The translations under genes and the position numbers were made by a program. From Glaciimonas sp. PAMC28666 (GTDB lineage Bacteria; Pseudomonadota; Gammaproteobacteria; Burkholderiales; Burkholderiaceae_D), in contig NZ_CP070304.1 of the NCBI RefSeq assembly GCF_016917355.1, positions 868,001 to 932,000 of the forward strand: a DNA stretch of 64,000 nt, in the 5' to 3' direction. Positions 49,401-58,669 of the stretch are shown piece by piece. Each line of letters begins with the position of its first letter. Position 1 is the first letter of the stretch. The notes beneath the pieces were generated by a model. That model saw only the letters and a program-made list of their open reading frames with translations, had not been told where the DNA came from and did no database searches.

Positions 49401-50086
49401 AGGGTCGCCGCGCTACCAGCACCTAGCGCGACACTGCCGAGTTGGGCGGTGATAACACCTTGATTGCTGACGTGCTGCCCAAGCAACGCGACGTAACTGG
49501 CCGCCCTGATGGTGCCATCGTTGACGACACCAGCGCTGCTGGTGCCACTAAAAGTGCGGGTGTTGCCGCTGAGGCTGGCATCTTTCAAGTCCAACGTGGA
49601 AGCCACCAGGCCGCCGACATTGACTTGTGCGCCGGCACCAAACAAGAAGCCGTTAGGATTGATCAGAAAGACCTGACCGTTGGCGTTGAGATGCCCGAGA
49701 ATTTGCGTGCCATTGACATCGGCGATACGGTTGACTGCAATCGCGCTGGCATTTGGCTGCACGAAGTTGACCGTTTCTTGTTTGGCGATATTGAAACTCT
49801 GCCAGGTCAGGCCCAAATTTTGGCTGCCCTGAGTAATCGTGGTGATTGCACCCGACTGCCCGATACTGCCCGCCCCGTTCACTACCTGTCCAGCTGCAGG
49901 TGCAGCCTGTACCCCCGCCGCCGCCAGTGCTGCAACTGCCAGCGCTGCTGCTCGCATCAGCTTACCGGAATTGCGTGCGGAGCCCTTACTCCGGCCCCGT
50001 TTTTTTTCTGCCACCGCTACCCAAGCGTTCAGTACGTGACTCCATACCAGACGGAATATGTGATTCATTGATCCATGACGTTTCAT
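46427..50086 (-). CDS. TpsA filamentous-haemagglutinin-like exoprotein with GLUG and MBG/YDG repeats
   Basis: 1219 residues. N-terminal ESPR signal (MNHIFRLVWSHVLNAWVAVA), cleavage after AAGVQAA, then the TPS domain: NLGLTWQSFNIAKQETVNF, VNRI, NPNGFLFGAGAQVNVGGLVA. The middle is beta-helix, with GLUG-type repeats (GGLVGQNDG, GGLVGENDG, GGLVGYVS, GGLIGNIT; about 640-880). The C-terminal third has MBG/YDG-like modules (SKIYDGLAYTNIN; ITGLTANNKVYDATNTAALS). Such proteins are secreted by TpsB and act in adhesion or biofilm. Starts at Met1 (50086) or at Met7, where the ESPR begins (50068), are both possible. It forms a two-gene operon with tpsB. Confidence 0.93.
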   Translation of the reverse strand: MKRHGSMNHIFRLVWSHVLNAWVAVAEKKRGRSKGSARNSGKLMRAAALAVAALAAAGVQAAPAAGQVVNGAGSIGQSGAITTITQGSQNLGLTWQSFNIAKQETVNFVQPNASAIAVNRIADVNGTQILGHLNANGQVFLINPNGFLFGAGAQVNVGGLVASTLDLKDASLSGNTRTFSGTSSAGVVNDGTIRAASYVALLGQHVSNQGVITAQLGSVALGAGSAATLTFNGNSLVSMKVDQSLLDTLVENGGLIQADGGMVVMSAGAKDALTASVVNNTGVIEARTVENHSGVITLLGAMTTGTVNVSGSLDASAPNGGNGGFIETSAAHVKVANAAKISTIATTGTTGSWLIDPTDYSIAASGGDITGAALSASLANTDVMIQSSAGTLSGSIGTGNVNVNDVVSWSANKLTLNAQNNINVNANLNGSGTASLAFQYGQGALALTNPGTYNVAAVINLESGNNFSTKLGSDGAIVNYKVINSLGVAGSTTGTDLQGINGNLNGYYVLGSNIDATASSAWNTKAGFSPIGNANNWFTGTLDGFGHTVSNLTINGTTSYLALFGDTGATSIIRNIGLVGGSVTGFADVGMLVGYNRGIVANSYATGGVNASTSNTGANSIGGLVGQNDGAGSIISSYATGGVSANVGQATKVGGLVGENDGTINKSYATGNVTGIANNAGGLVGYVSNDTRVTSNHVSINNSYATGNVSGGADVGGLIGNITSFNNTDVNMTTVNNSYATGNVQGGSYIGGLAGAIFSDNRSTTNTNAVITAINDGYATGSVSGTYTGGLVGASQNVSTFNSSNNLTSNPVVNSFWNTTTSGQAASAGGGLGMTTSQMQQQTNFTSATTANGGSFNPGWDFANTWLMYNGQTNPLLRSFFMPLTITVNAASKIYDGLAYTNINAVTYSSPPRSILLGTLSYNTAAIDAGSYSLTVGGLYSLAQQGYLINYAAGTLVVTPAALAITGLTANNKVYDATNTAALSGAAAVAPLARDAVSLTGTATATFATPNIGSSNVSVTGYTLRGTHAGNYLLVEPTLSASITPATLTYIAAPAVHIAGDIPAVLSGSVTGLMGSDTLAGATTGVMAWQTNAAANSLPALYAINGYGLSAQNYIFAQAANNATELTVKPGRAHSPVQNVMTHLEADVLASIITPDADAHRLAPGIAVVQHSGTSKVDTDDASGHAPINTAVGNTAPKFGLEILNGGLKLPLNLVSIND

Positions 50087-50795
50087 AATGATGACTGACC
50101 TTTATTCTTATACAAGTGGTTGTCGACTTCCTCTTTTGAGAGGAAGCGCCCAGCCAATGGCTGCACGACGCATAGCGACGCAGGTCCACCGACCTTTTTT
50201 TTCGTGCGAGATACACTACCCGCGCCAGCTACGCGCGAGGAGACTTAGCTTGCGCTGGAACGTTGCTTAGATTTTTTTCGACCGTCGTCGGTGAGATCGA
50301 GATTGATGGCATTAGTGCAGATTTTATCCAGCGCTGAGCATGTTGATATCCACGCCATTTTCTACGGTACGCTCTTCTGCCCATCTTCAAACTTCACTTT
50401 GGTTGATGAATACCGAATATTTGCGAGTGTATCCAAAAAATAAAACATTTAATTTACAAAAACATCACATGGCACGATAGTATTAAATTGAAACTGCGAT
50501 GAGCATGTTCGTCATGTCCGAAAGTGGCGCAGAAACAACGTAGCGATCCACTCAACGGTGCCTGGGAAAGGAAATTAATTACAAAAAAGAGACCCAGGGC
50601 AAACTCCGCTATTCAATCAATGAATATTTTCCAAGGTTAGCAAGGGTGTACCCTCCTTCCTTAGTAAAAAAGTTTAGATAAAGTAGGTGCATTTTGCCGT
50701 TATCAGCGATGAAATTGATCGGTAACGCTGTAGCATGCTTCGGCACTCAACGAGTGCCGCAGGCCGTATTCGTCCTTATCAGATTCCTGGCGCAC
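50087..50795. other. Intergenic region between the TPS operon and the fimbrial operon
   Basis: No convincing gene. A 72-codon plus frame at 50694-50912 overlaps the adhesin 3' end and is rejected. The first ~350 bases should hold the tpsA promoter. The fimbrial operon ends near 50796, with no clear terminator hairpin seen. Confidence 0.4.
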
Positions 50796-51779
50796 CTATT
50801 GATATACCATGGTAAAGGTAGCCGCCGCATTGACCGTTCCCGGCAACACTGTGCCCGTACTGATGTATTGAGACACCAGCGGAATCGACACACTACCGCT
50901 ATACAATCCTAAAAACTGTTGCGCAGGATTTCCAATGGATGTATCTGAACTAAATTTGATCAGATTAGAAAACTGATCCAGAATTTGATACCCTATTCCG
51001 GAGGCCGTGGAACTCGGTGTAAGGGATAAAGTCGTTGTATTGTTAGTGGTAGTAGTAGCATCCGTCAGCGTAACGCTGACATGGGTGGACGCCGAACAAT
51101 TGATGCCTAGGTTAAATTGCTGACTCCCCCCGGTATTTCCCACCGCTGAAAATCCTGCAGTTGAGAGGGTGGGCATAGTCACAGTAATCGAGGGCGTTGT
51201 CACATTACAGGAAGAAGTAGTAACTGCTGGAAGCGTGAACGAGACTACCCCGCTTTTTGTTCCGACAACATTGCCAGCATTCACGGGATAAATCTGAAAT
51301 AGAGTGACCGTCGAAGACGAAGTCGGTGTGATGGCAGCAGTTTTTACTAACTGGAAAGAGAAGTTGACGGAATACGTAACTGTACTACCAGCTGGTATGG
51401 TGGTCCCGGTCAGATAGGGAAGCGATGAGTTCGCCGTCAGGGGACCACCAATATTACTGATGACCGTACTGGAGTTTGTCAGGTTAATCACCTTTATACC
51501 AATTCCGGCGACACCCGTTTCCCACACAGACCCCACCGCGGTTGACAGCGCCAGCGCAGGGTCATAACGTATGGTTACGGCGGTGACGTCAGAAGTGCAC
51601 ACATACTGATACGCCTGGCTGACTGGAGGTCCAAGATTATCTCCTACCGCTGCGCTCGGGGAAACCGTGAGTGTCTGAAATCCGGTGTTACTTCCATAAA
51701 AAGAACATACTGGTGGCGGCGAGGCAAATGCTGGCAGGATGCATGAAAAGAAGAGGGTAAATGCAAAAAAAAATTTCAT
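50796..51779 (-). CDS. Fimbrial tip adhesin / minor pilin (two-domain)
   Basis: A 327-residue secreted protein with signal peptide (FAFTLFFSCILPAFA). The N-terminal half (CSFYGSNTGFQTLTVSPSAA...AYQYVCTS, one Cys pair) is unlike the pilin consensus and may be the receptor-binding lectin domain. The C-terminal half (from about CNVTTPSITVTMPTLSTAGF to FTMVYQ) is a Fimbrial-type pilin domain with its Cys pair and the penultimate Tyr used for chaperone binding. This FimH-like two-domain layout at the 3' end of the operon suggests the tip adhesin. It is 192 bases from the usher stop. Ligand is unknown. Confidence 0.8.
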   Translation of the reverse strand: MKFFFAFTLFFSCILPAFASPPPVCSFYGSNTGFQTLTVSPSAAVGDNLGPPVSQAYQYVCTSDVTAVTIRYDPALALSTAVGSVWETGVAGIGIKVINLTNSSTVISNIGGPLTANSSLPYLTGTTIPAGSTVTYSVNFSFQLVKTAAITPTSSSTVTLFQIYPVNAGNVVGTKSGVVSFTLPAVTTSSCNVTTPSITVTMPTLSTAGFSAVGNTGGSQQFNLGINCSASTHVSVTLTDATTTTNNTTTLSLTPSSTASGIGYQILDQFSNLIKFSSDTSIGNPAQQFLGLYSGSVSIPLVSQYISTGTVLPGTVNAAATFTMVYQ

Positions 51780-51971
51780 ATGTGTTCCGTTGGATCATTC
51801 TTTGTGTAACCAGAAAAATGGAACGTATTGCTCAACTTCTTCTTCTGACTACTTTTATAGCCGCTTTTTTGGGGCATAACGTTTCGTATTAGAAATATGC
51901 CGTCCCCTGCAAAACTTTCCAAGTTACCCTCTGGAAAATTCGTCAACGCATTACGCCGCTCCATACCGATT

Positions 51972-54461
51972 TTAATCCGCGGCAATGTCGACACAAATCC
52001 CTTGCACTACAGGCAAAAAGCCAGTTGCTGGTTTCGTCACTTGCGTAGGGATCACATAATTCAAACTGCAGCTACCGCGTAAACCATGATTGACTTTTAA
52101 CACTCCTGATGCCGCTGTACTACGGAATAAAATCTTACCGCCATAGCCCACCGTTCCTAACGATTGACCATCCACATCTAGTACTTCTGCGCCAAATGGC
52201 ATGACATTTCCGCTGACGTCAATCGCCCGCAAGAATACCAACTGTCCTTGGACACGCTTGAATTTCAATAACGCTATGGAACCCGAATGAGGAGCTACAC
52301 GCTCTTCCGTCGAGGTAAACTCGACGTCTGCAGGCATTCCTTCCGTGTTTAAGAGCACGGTGTTAAAGCTATAAGGAGTCAGATAAGGGACGACCGCACG
52401 ACCGTAGGTATTAACTTTTAATCCGGGTGAACTGCCAATTTCCGTTCCTACTCCGCCATCGGCTTCAACGATGCCGAAAGTATCCCCCACCGGGCCAGAT
52501 AGAATGGCACCGCCGCTATACGCGATCAATGAACCCGACACGCCAATTGATTCCTGGGTATATCCCTGACCTTGACTAGCCGATGCCGATAGCGTGCCAA
52601 TTGGACCGCGATACTGCCCATTTGCCTGAAATATATTGCGCTGACTTCCTTCTGTCGCATCCAGACCATAACTGAATTGATTTGCGTCTCCGAGCGAAGA
52701 AGATAACGTTTGCTGCGCATACGTAGCGCCACCGGAAAAGATGGTGTTAGAGCCGATCGATGTAACACCACGCCCTAACGGGATTGTTAGACCAACCATA
52801 ATCTGCTTTCCGGCAGACTGGTGGCTATTAATCGATTTGACGTTCGACGCTGAAATGTTGTATCTGATTTGCCGCAAGGAATTATTATATCCAAATTGAA
52901 ACTGACTACTTGCGTTGTTATGATTCCAATAATTCTGGGTGGAGCCGGAAATAAAGACCGACCCATAGCGATTTGGAAGATTCTGATTAAATATAAATTG
53001 AATTTGATTTTTACGCTGCAGCAGAGAGTCGTTTCCTTCCGCGGAAGAATTCACGATCTTCATTTCCCGGTACGCCACAGCCTGCTCCAGCGTCAAATAA
53101 CCACTTGACGCGTAGCGGTAGGCACCGATCAAAAGATTTGCCCCCAATTCTTCAAAACCTTTGCTATACGTAGCGCGCACGGCAGTACCTTTCAGAGTGG
53201 TCTTTTTTACGTCGGAAATAGCTGACGCCAAATCCATGCCAAGAGCGCCCCAATGGGTATTGAGTGCAGCGCCCATCATCATCGCCCCGTAACCGGCTGA
53301 AGCTTCCAGACTGCTGTAAAGACTGATGCTACTTGTAACTCCATACTGGTATGCCGCGGTAAAAACAGGCGGATGTGCGCTCACCACCGGGTCACGCAAA
53401 GTACCTAGTGAGGCACTAAAGTGCTCTCCATCTTTGCGCATCAGCAGCGGCACCGTTGCAAAAGGAACGATAGCCGTAGTCTGATGACCATCCGCTTCAG
53501 TGACTGTGACAAGATAATTTCCGCTAGTGCCGGTTGGATACAGGTCTTTGATCTCAAATGAGCCTGGCGACACGGTGGTTTCGTAAATCGTATAACCGTT
53601 CTGGCTAATGGAAACTTTGGCATTCGAGAGCGCAGTGCCACGAATAACCGGGGCATAACCACGCAAGGAACTGGGTTCCATGAGTTCATCGCTAGCCAGC
53701 GTTACTCCTCTCATTCCAACGGCGTCAAAGAAACGCCCATCGGTAAACGAGTCACCGATTACAAGCTTGGATCCCAGGTCGGGAATATCCCGTTCCAGAT
53801 ACGTGGCTATTGCCTGCATTTGCACCGGTAATTCAGCTGCCTTGACGACTGTGGAGCTATTGCGGAAATGCCACTCACCAACGTTCACACCACTGCTCAA
53901 GCTGAGATATTGACTTTGATGTTTTACCAGACCATTCGAGAAAAATGCATTTCCCACATAATTCAGAAATCCACCATTGACGCCACTGTTCCAATATTCC
54001 TTGGGAACATATCCACGCGGATTTTGCACCACGAATTTCTGTGGAATAAATACATTTAACCGTTGCTCCGATGCATCAAAGGAAATCGATGCACCATCCA
54101 CCACCGAAGAAATCGTTTGGCAAACGCCCGCTAAATCGGTAGCAACAGGTTGTTTGACGATAGTCCAATCAATATTCATCAATTGCAGAACACTTGTTAC
54201 AAAACAAGGTTCAATCCGATCCGTGTCAATATTTTCAAACGAAATTTGTTGTCTACCGATCTGTACATTGTTGACGTACAACTCTACCGAATAGCTGCCC
54301 GGCGGAACACCACCGGCAAATGAAAATCGTTTCATATCGACGTCTTTTCCCCCATGCATGAAAACGGGGTTGAATGCGTAATCTTGAGCGGACGTCGTAA
54401 CACATGCCCCGAAGCAGATCATTCCAAGAATGAGCGATGAGGAGGAGGAAAATGTACGCAT
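51972..54461 (-). CDS. Chaperone-usher outer-membrane usher (FimD/PapC family)
   Basis: An 829-residue protein with signal peptide (LILGMICFGACVTTSAQ). It has the usher N-terminal domain (YAFNPVFMHGGKDVDMKRFS, VPPGSYSVELYVNN), the 24-strand barrel with the plug region (GYAPVIRGTALSNAKVSISQ, IYETTVSPGSFEIKDLYPTG), and C-terminal domains (GYGGKILFR; terminal Cys pair in GSCSLNYVIP and VVQGICVDI). Length matches the family. It accepts chaperone-subunit complexes in the periplasm and threads the pilus outward. It begins one base after the chaperone stop. Confidence 0.95.
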   Translation of the reverse strand: MRTFSSSSSLILGMICFGACVTTSAQDYAFNPVFMHGGKDVDMKRFSFAGGVPPGSYSVELYVNNVQIGRQQISFENIDTDRIEPCFVTSVLQLMNIDWTIVKQPVATDLAGVCQTISSVVDGASISFDASEQRLNVFIPQKFVVQNPRGYVPKEYWNSGVNGGFLNYVGNAFFSNGLVKHQSQYLSLSSGVNVGEWHFRNSSTVVKAAELPVQMQAIATYLERDIPDLGSKLVIGDSFTDGRFFDAVGMRGVTLASDELMEPSSLRGYAPVIRGTALSNAKVSISQNGYTIYETTVSPGSFEIKDLYPTGTSGNYLVTVTEADGHQTTAIVPFATVPLLMRKDGEHFSASLGTLRDPVVSAHPPVFTAAYQYGVTSSISLYSSLEASAGYGAMMMGAALNTHWGALGMDLASAISDVKKTTLKGTAVRATYSKGFEELGANLLIGAYRYASSGYLTLEQAVAYREMKIVNSSAEGNDSLLQRKNQIQFIFNQNLPNRYGSVFISGSTQNYWNHNNASSQFQFGYNNSLRQIRYNISASNVKSINSHQSAGKQIMVGLTIPLGRGVTSIGSNTIFSGGATYAQQTLSSSLGDANQFSYGLDATEGSQRNIFQANGQYRGPIGTLSASASQGQGYTQESIGVSGSLIAYSGGAILSGPVGDTFGIVEADGGVGTEIGSSPGLKVNTYGRAVVPYLTPYSFNTVLLNTEGMPADVEFTSTEERVAPHSGSIALLKFKRVQGQLVFLRAIDVSGNVMPFGAEVLDVDGQSLGTVGYGGKILFRSTAASGVLKVNHGLRGSCSLNYVIPTQVTKPATGFLPVVQGICVDIAAD

Positions 54462-54462
54462 A

Positions 54463-55191
54463 TTATTTGGCGCGCACCACGCTGGCTATACCGGCTACTG
54501 ACGCGCCATAATCGTCGAGGAACTGATAGATCAATTCCCCCTCTTTGTTATCAGGTAGGGGCGAGCCAGCATTTTTTACCAGCGGAAAATCCTTGATAGA
54601 AAAAGGCGCGATCATGCCACCACTTTTGTCCTCAAAACATATGCCTGAAGTACATGTCATAAAAGATATGAACGAGAGATAGTAAGGAGTGGGGTTGGCT
54701 GCGTGCAACTGATGATCGTTGATGGTCCAGGTAACTAAGCCCGGTGCTGCGCTCGGATCGCCCTTAAGGCCGATCGGTCGAAAAAATAGTTTTATTTTTG
54801 AATGAATCGAAAACTGGAGGATATTTGCATCAGCCTGCTTGGGACTCAACGCCGGTATTTCGTTAATATTGAACCAGAACAGGGTTTCTTCGGTCTGCGT
54901 TAAATCGCGCTCATGGGAAAAAAATATTCTGATATTCTGGGCCTTTTTTGGGTCGATACGAAACATCGGAGGCGAAATGACGAAGGGAGCATCACTGCCA
55001 TTGGCGGGATTTCCTTCTTCAATCCAGGCCTGCACTAATGCCGCTTCGCTGACCTCACCTTCGTTACTCAGATGTACCGACACATCGCTCTTATCACCAG
55101 CATAGATGATACGGGTACGATCAATAATCACGCTGGCATGTGCTTGCCCTAGCAGGAAAGTTTGCAATAAAAAGAGAGTCAGTAATCTCAT
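54463..55191 (-). CDS. Periplasmic pilus chaperone (PapD/FimC family)
   Basis: A 242-residue protein with signal peptide (LLTLFLLQTFLLGQAHA). The two Ig-like domains show the family pattern: VIIDRTRIIYAGDKSDVSVH, then the PxMFRIDPKKAQNIRIFF strand with the subunit-binding Arg/Lys, then EETLFWFNINEIPALSP and IHSKIKLFFRPIGLKGDP. It caps fimbrial subunits by donor-strand complementation and delivers them to the usher encoded next, one base away. Confidence 0.94.
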   Translation of the reverse strand: MRLLTLFLLQTFLLGQAHASVIIDRTRIIYAGDKSDVSVHLSNEGEVSEAALVQAWIEEGNPANGSDAPFVISPPMFRIDPKKAQNIRIFFSHERDLTQTEETLFWFNINEIPALSPKQADANILQFSIHSKIKLFFRPIGLKGDPSAAPGLVTWTINDHQLHAANPTPYYLSFISFMTCTSGICFEDKSGGMIAPFSIKDFPLVKNAGSPLPDNKEGELIYQFLDDYGASVAGIASVVRAK

Positions 55192-55362
55192 AGAATCTTA
55201 GCTAAAAAGGGGAAGAGTCCGGAGGGTATCGATCAGATCGTTACCCGCTCGGTGTAAGACGTATGGATTCGTTAAAACACGTATATTGATTTGGATATGA
55301 AAGACAACCAGCCAATTGCGGCATTCAGCATGCGGCTGCTATTAGTCTTACTCTTACCCACT

Positions 55363-55395
55363 GAGAAACAAAAAAATGATATTTTTATGTTTCTC
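55363..55395 (-). terminator. Stem-loop between major pilin and chaperone genes
   Basis: GAGAAACAAAAAAAT (55363-55377) pairs with ATTTTTATGTTTCTC (55381-55395) with one mismatch and a 3-base loop. It lies between the pilin stop (55445) and the chaperone start (55191). Hairpins at this point in pilus operons commonly cut transcription or shield the pilin mRNA, so that far more pilin than chaperone and usher is made. AT-rich, so a weak terminator. Confidence 0.6.
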
Positions 55396-55444
55396 TTGGG
55401 AGCGAGTAAAAACGGTTTATTAAACCTCTATCCATTCACCTGTA

Positions 55445-55990
55445 TTACGGATAAACGACCGAGTAGCTAACTGTTGATGCGACCGTACCTGCAGTCGAGG
55501 CTCCGCCATTGGCGTAGTAGGCGGCTATGTAATACATAGTTCCCGCATTTGAGACCGTAGTGATGGCATTCGAATTCTGGGTAGAATCAGGAAAGCCGAC
55601 CAAAATAGCTGTGCGGTCTTTGTTCATCAGCGCCACTTCCACATTTGTAGCAGTTGCCGACGCAGCGTTATACAAACGTCCAGTTACAGCGTCTGCGGTA
55701 GAGGCAGCTTCAAAATAGGTATGCACAAGCTGCGAGGGGGTGCTACATGCACTTAAGGCGATGTTGAATAAGGTGTGACCAGCGGTCGCGCCAGCAACGT
55801 TGAGGGCGGTAGTGCTCACGGTAGGGAGCGTCAATGTAAAAGTGCCCGTCGCGGCGCCATTTCCACTCACAACGCAGGTTGCCGCAGTAATTTTACCGTT
55901 GATCGTCATCGTGCCATCTGATGCGAATGCTGATTGCGTCAATGCCTGACTCGCACAAAAAGCCAAGATAGCAAATACTTTCATTTTCAT
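55445..55990 (-). CDS. Major fimbrial subunit (type 1-like pilin)
   Basis: A 181-residue protein with signal peptide (FAILAFCASQALTQSAFA) and a single pilin domain: GTMTINGKITAATCVVSGNG with the first Cys, FNIALSACSTP with the second, and C-terminal VSTVSYSVVYP-like beta-zipper with penultimate Tyr. A GGAG ribosome site is 7 bases before the ATG. First gene of a minus-strand operon: pilin, chaperone, usher, adhesin. Other pilin genes are absent, so the fibre likely has one main subunit. Confidence 0.92.
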   Translation of the reverse strand: MKMKVFAILAFCASQALTQSAFASDGTMTINGKITAATCVVSGNGAATGTFTLTLPTVSTTALNVAGATAGHTLFNIALSACSTPSQLVHTYFEAASTADAVTGRLYNAASATATNVEVALMNKDRTAILVGFPDSTQNSNAITTVSNAGTMYYIAAYYANGGASTAGTVASTVSYSVVYP

Positions 55991-56610
55991 TCAATACTCC
56001 ATTAAATTAAAAAGTTACTACAAAAAAATCCAGATACTTTTGGAAAATACGAAGTTTAATTTCTTCAAAAAGGCCAAAGGCAGAGCCCCAGCCTTGAAGT
56101 TAATTCCCTCTCTGGTGTTCTTACTGTGCCGGTTTTAAGCGCCTCCTTTCTGATACATACCAGCGTCCTGTCTTTTACAAAACTTGCGCCTGCGTATTCA
56201 TGGCATTGGATTACTGCCGGACATACCGATTTCAATACCCCCACAAGGTTCGCACTTGCAAGTGCAAAAGATCTGCGCACAATACGCATAGCGCAACCAC
56301 AGATTTGCTCCGACCAGACAACGATCTGGCGCTTGCTCTTGACTGATTTCGTCGACTACCCGATGCTCTGAAAATTGCCAAAAATATACTTCAAAAAAAA
56401 AGTTCCCTGTATGATAAAGGCTAAAGAAAAATGGGAATTTGATGCCAGCAATATGAAACTCGGACTTAATATTTTGAGTGACATCGCAGTGGCGTTTTTA
56501 TAAGGGAATAAAAAAGGGCGCCTTTACGTCACGTCACCTCGATGTATTGCTAACGCTGTTAGTTGTTAAGTAATCGACCAATTAACCACGTCCCTTGCGG
56601 AAGAATTGTT
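55991..56610. other. Region upstream of the fimbrial operon
   Basis: Non-coding, with the presumed promoter of the pilin gene in its first ~200 bases. A 74-codon minus frame (56065-56289) lacks a ribosome site and any recognised motif. The right end borders the IS66 remnant. Confidence 0.4.
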
Positions 56611-58304
56611 TTATGCAGGGAACCGACGAGTTGGTTGTAAATTCCAAGGCAGCAGCGCTTCGTAATCATCGGCAGTATTGGCATAAGGCAGCGCCGTGAA
56701 CATCTCGGTGAGATACTGGTAAGCGTCACTATTTCCGGCCTTACACGTTTCGATCCACAAATTTAAATTGGCGCTGACTTTTGTGTCCCCGACGGTATCG
56801 GTAAATAACCAATTCTTGCGATCGATCATAAAAGGGACGAATCGCGTTCCCGGCCACATTATTATCGATGGGCCAGGGGCCGTTCTCGACATAGCGCGTG
56901 AGTTTGGACCATTGCCCAGCCAGGTACTGCAATGCCTTCCCCAGCAATCCACGTGGCGCAGTCGTTGCCAGATAATGGTCGAGCAAGGCTTCGGTGACAG
57001 CCGACACCGCCGTGCTGTATTTCATGCGCAAACGCTGGCGTTGGAGCGTCGTGAATGCCCTGGTACGGGTTTCTGCTGCGTACAGTTTGCCGATCAGGGT
57101 AAAGAATTTGGTAACTGGCTGCTGCGCACTGCGCGCCTCCTTGGGTAGCACCGCTTCGGCTTCAATAAAATATCGTCATACATGCGCCCAGCAAGCCAAG
57201 TGGACAAGTCCATTGACAACCGATATCGTGTTACACGGCGCGTAACTGTCAATCATGAAGGCCGCGCCTGCGCGTACGCCAGCCCAGAGATCGGCCACGT
57301 GTTGGGTACTGCGTCCCGGCGCATAGCCGAACAGACGCACCGGCTGGACCGCAGCCGCCGTTCATCTGAATCCACATAAAACTCTTGGTTTGCTGCGCGC
57401 CAGGGCTCCTAGAGTACCTGAACCACCGTTTCATCGCCAAATACGACCTCACTGTCCAGCAAATCATCACGCAGTAAATTAATCAGCGGTTCGATAGCAA
57501 TCCCAATGCGCACCACAATGGCGGCCAGGGTATTGCGCGAGATGTCGCCGCCAAAGCGTTTGATTAACGCGGCAATCCGGTACAGCGGCGGTCCGTCGGT
57601 GAACTTGGCGGTAATGCACCGTGCCAGTGCGGCTTCAGTGAACAATCCCTTCGGAATAATGCGCAAGCCGGCCGGCGTGACTTTGATACTTTGATCACAG
57701 CAAGGACAGGCATATTTCACTCGCTCACGCCTGATCGCGCGTACTTGCTGGGGCAATAATATCGAGTTGCTCGCTCACTTCCACGCCTATTTCCACCAGT
57801 ACCACGCCATCATGCGCGCAGATCCGTGCCGATTCTGGTAGCGTGGTGCGAATGACTTTCCGTGGCAATGCCGGGTCCAGTGGCTTGCGGCCCGATTGCT
57901 TGCGCTGATGACCTGAAACGGGAATGTCTACTTCGCTCTCTTGCGATGGCAAGGCACATGTACGGCCAATGCCTCAGCCTCGTTGAGAAACAGGTCGCGT
58001 TCTAGGCGCTGCGCGCTTCGCTGTTGGCGCCGAAGAGTCGACGCTAAAGGCTTTGAGCTATTCCTTGAGCAGATCGCGCTCAACTTGCATGCTCCGTAGC
58101 CCGCCGCGCACCGCATCACGGTCGGCCTATGCGGCATCGCGCTCGGCGATGAGCGTCTGAAATTCATCAGCGGTAAGGCAGGAGCTGGGTAGTGCCATGC
58201 CTGACAACAACGCTCGCTTGATTTCCTTGTCATAGATACGTACGCCATTACTTTGTCGTTTGACGACCAGACGACACAACAACCCCGGTTTATTCTCCAG
58301 CATG
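56611..58304 (-). mobile_element. IS66 remnant with tnpA joined to tnpC
   Basis: At the 5' side (58304) the strand reads MLENKPGLLCRLVVKRQSNG-VRIYDKEIKRALL, the TnpA N-terminus. It runs directly into the TnpC N-terminal pattern LTADEFQTLIAERDAA-stop and VERDLLKE, so most of tnpA and all of tnpB are deleted. TnpC then continues in pieces: QRKQSGRKPLDPALPRKV, VKYACPCCDQSIKVTPAGLR, RCITAKFTDGPPLYRIA and DDLLDSEVVFGDETVVQVL. The last pieces are KLTRYVENGPWPIDNNVAGN, AIRPF and a tail at 56611. Several stops and shifts make it inactive. Confidence 0.87.
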
Positions 58305-58509
58305 GTTATCCACTCATTGAATGAGGTTGGACACCATCATCTTCACTCAGCAAGGGAAAAATAGGCGTCAGTCACGGACCGCGTACCATTAATGAGAGCC
58401 GGGTGCGCGCGAAAAGCGCGTGCACGGACATTGCCGCTATTGAAAAAATCCAGAAAGGAGAAGATGCCAGCAGGAAAAATGCCCTGTCAGGCCCATGCGC
58501 AGAATGTGC

Positions 58510-58550
58510 AAAGGATAGCTTACCGAAGGTATCGATGAGCTATCCTTTTT
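58510..58550. terminator. Probable terminator of the large haemagglutinin gene
   Basis: AAAGGATAGCT (58510-58520) pairs with AGCTATCCTTT (58538-58548) around a 17-base loop. T runs lie on both strands (five T to 58550 on plus; three T on minus). It lies 120 bases after the stop of the gene ending at 58670. The flanks 58305-58509 and 58551-58669 contain no convincing gene, and in particular no obvious immunity-protein gene. Confidence 0.65.
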
Positions 58551-58669
58551 GCCGACTTGGCGCTGAGGCCGAAATGAACGCGCGTGTTAATTCAAGGCGT
58601 TGCTTTGAATCTTCACCTTGACACATTTCTATGTCATTTAGGAGGGGAATACCCCTTCCATTACTTGCG

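Noticed and set aside
50694-50912. 72-codon plus frame antisense to the adhesin 3' end
   Set aside because: Overlaps a confident gene on the other strand and has no coding features.
51776-51994. 72-codon minus frame between usher and adhesin
   Set aside because: It overlaps both neighbours, lacks a ribosome site and signal peptide, and matches no pilus component.
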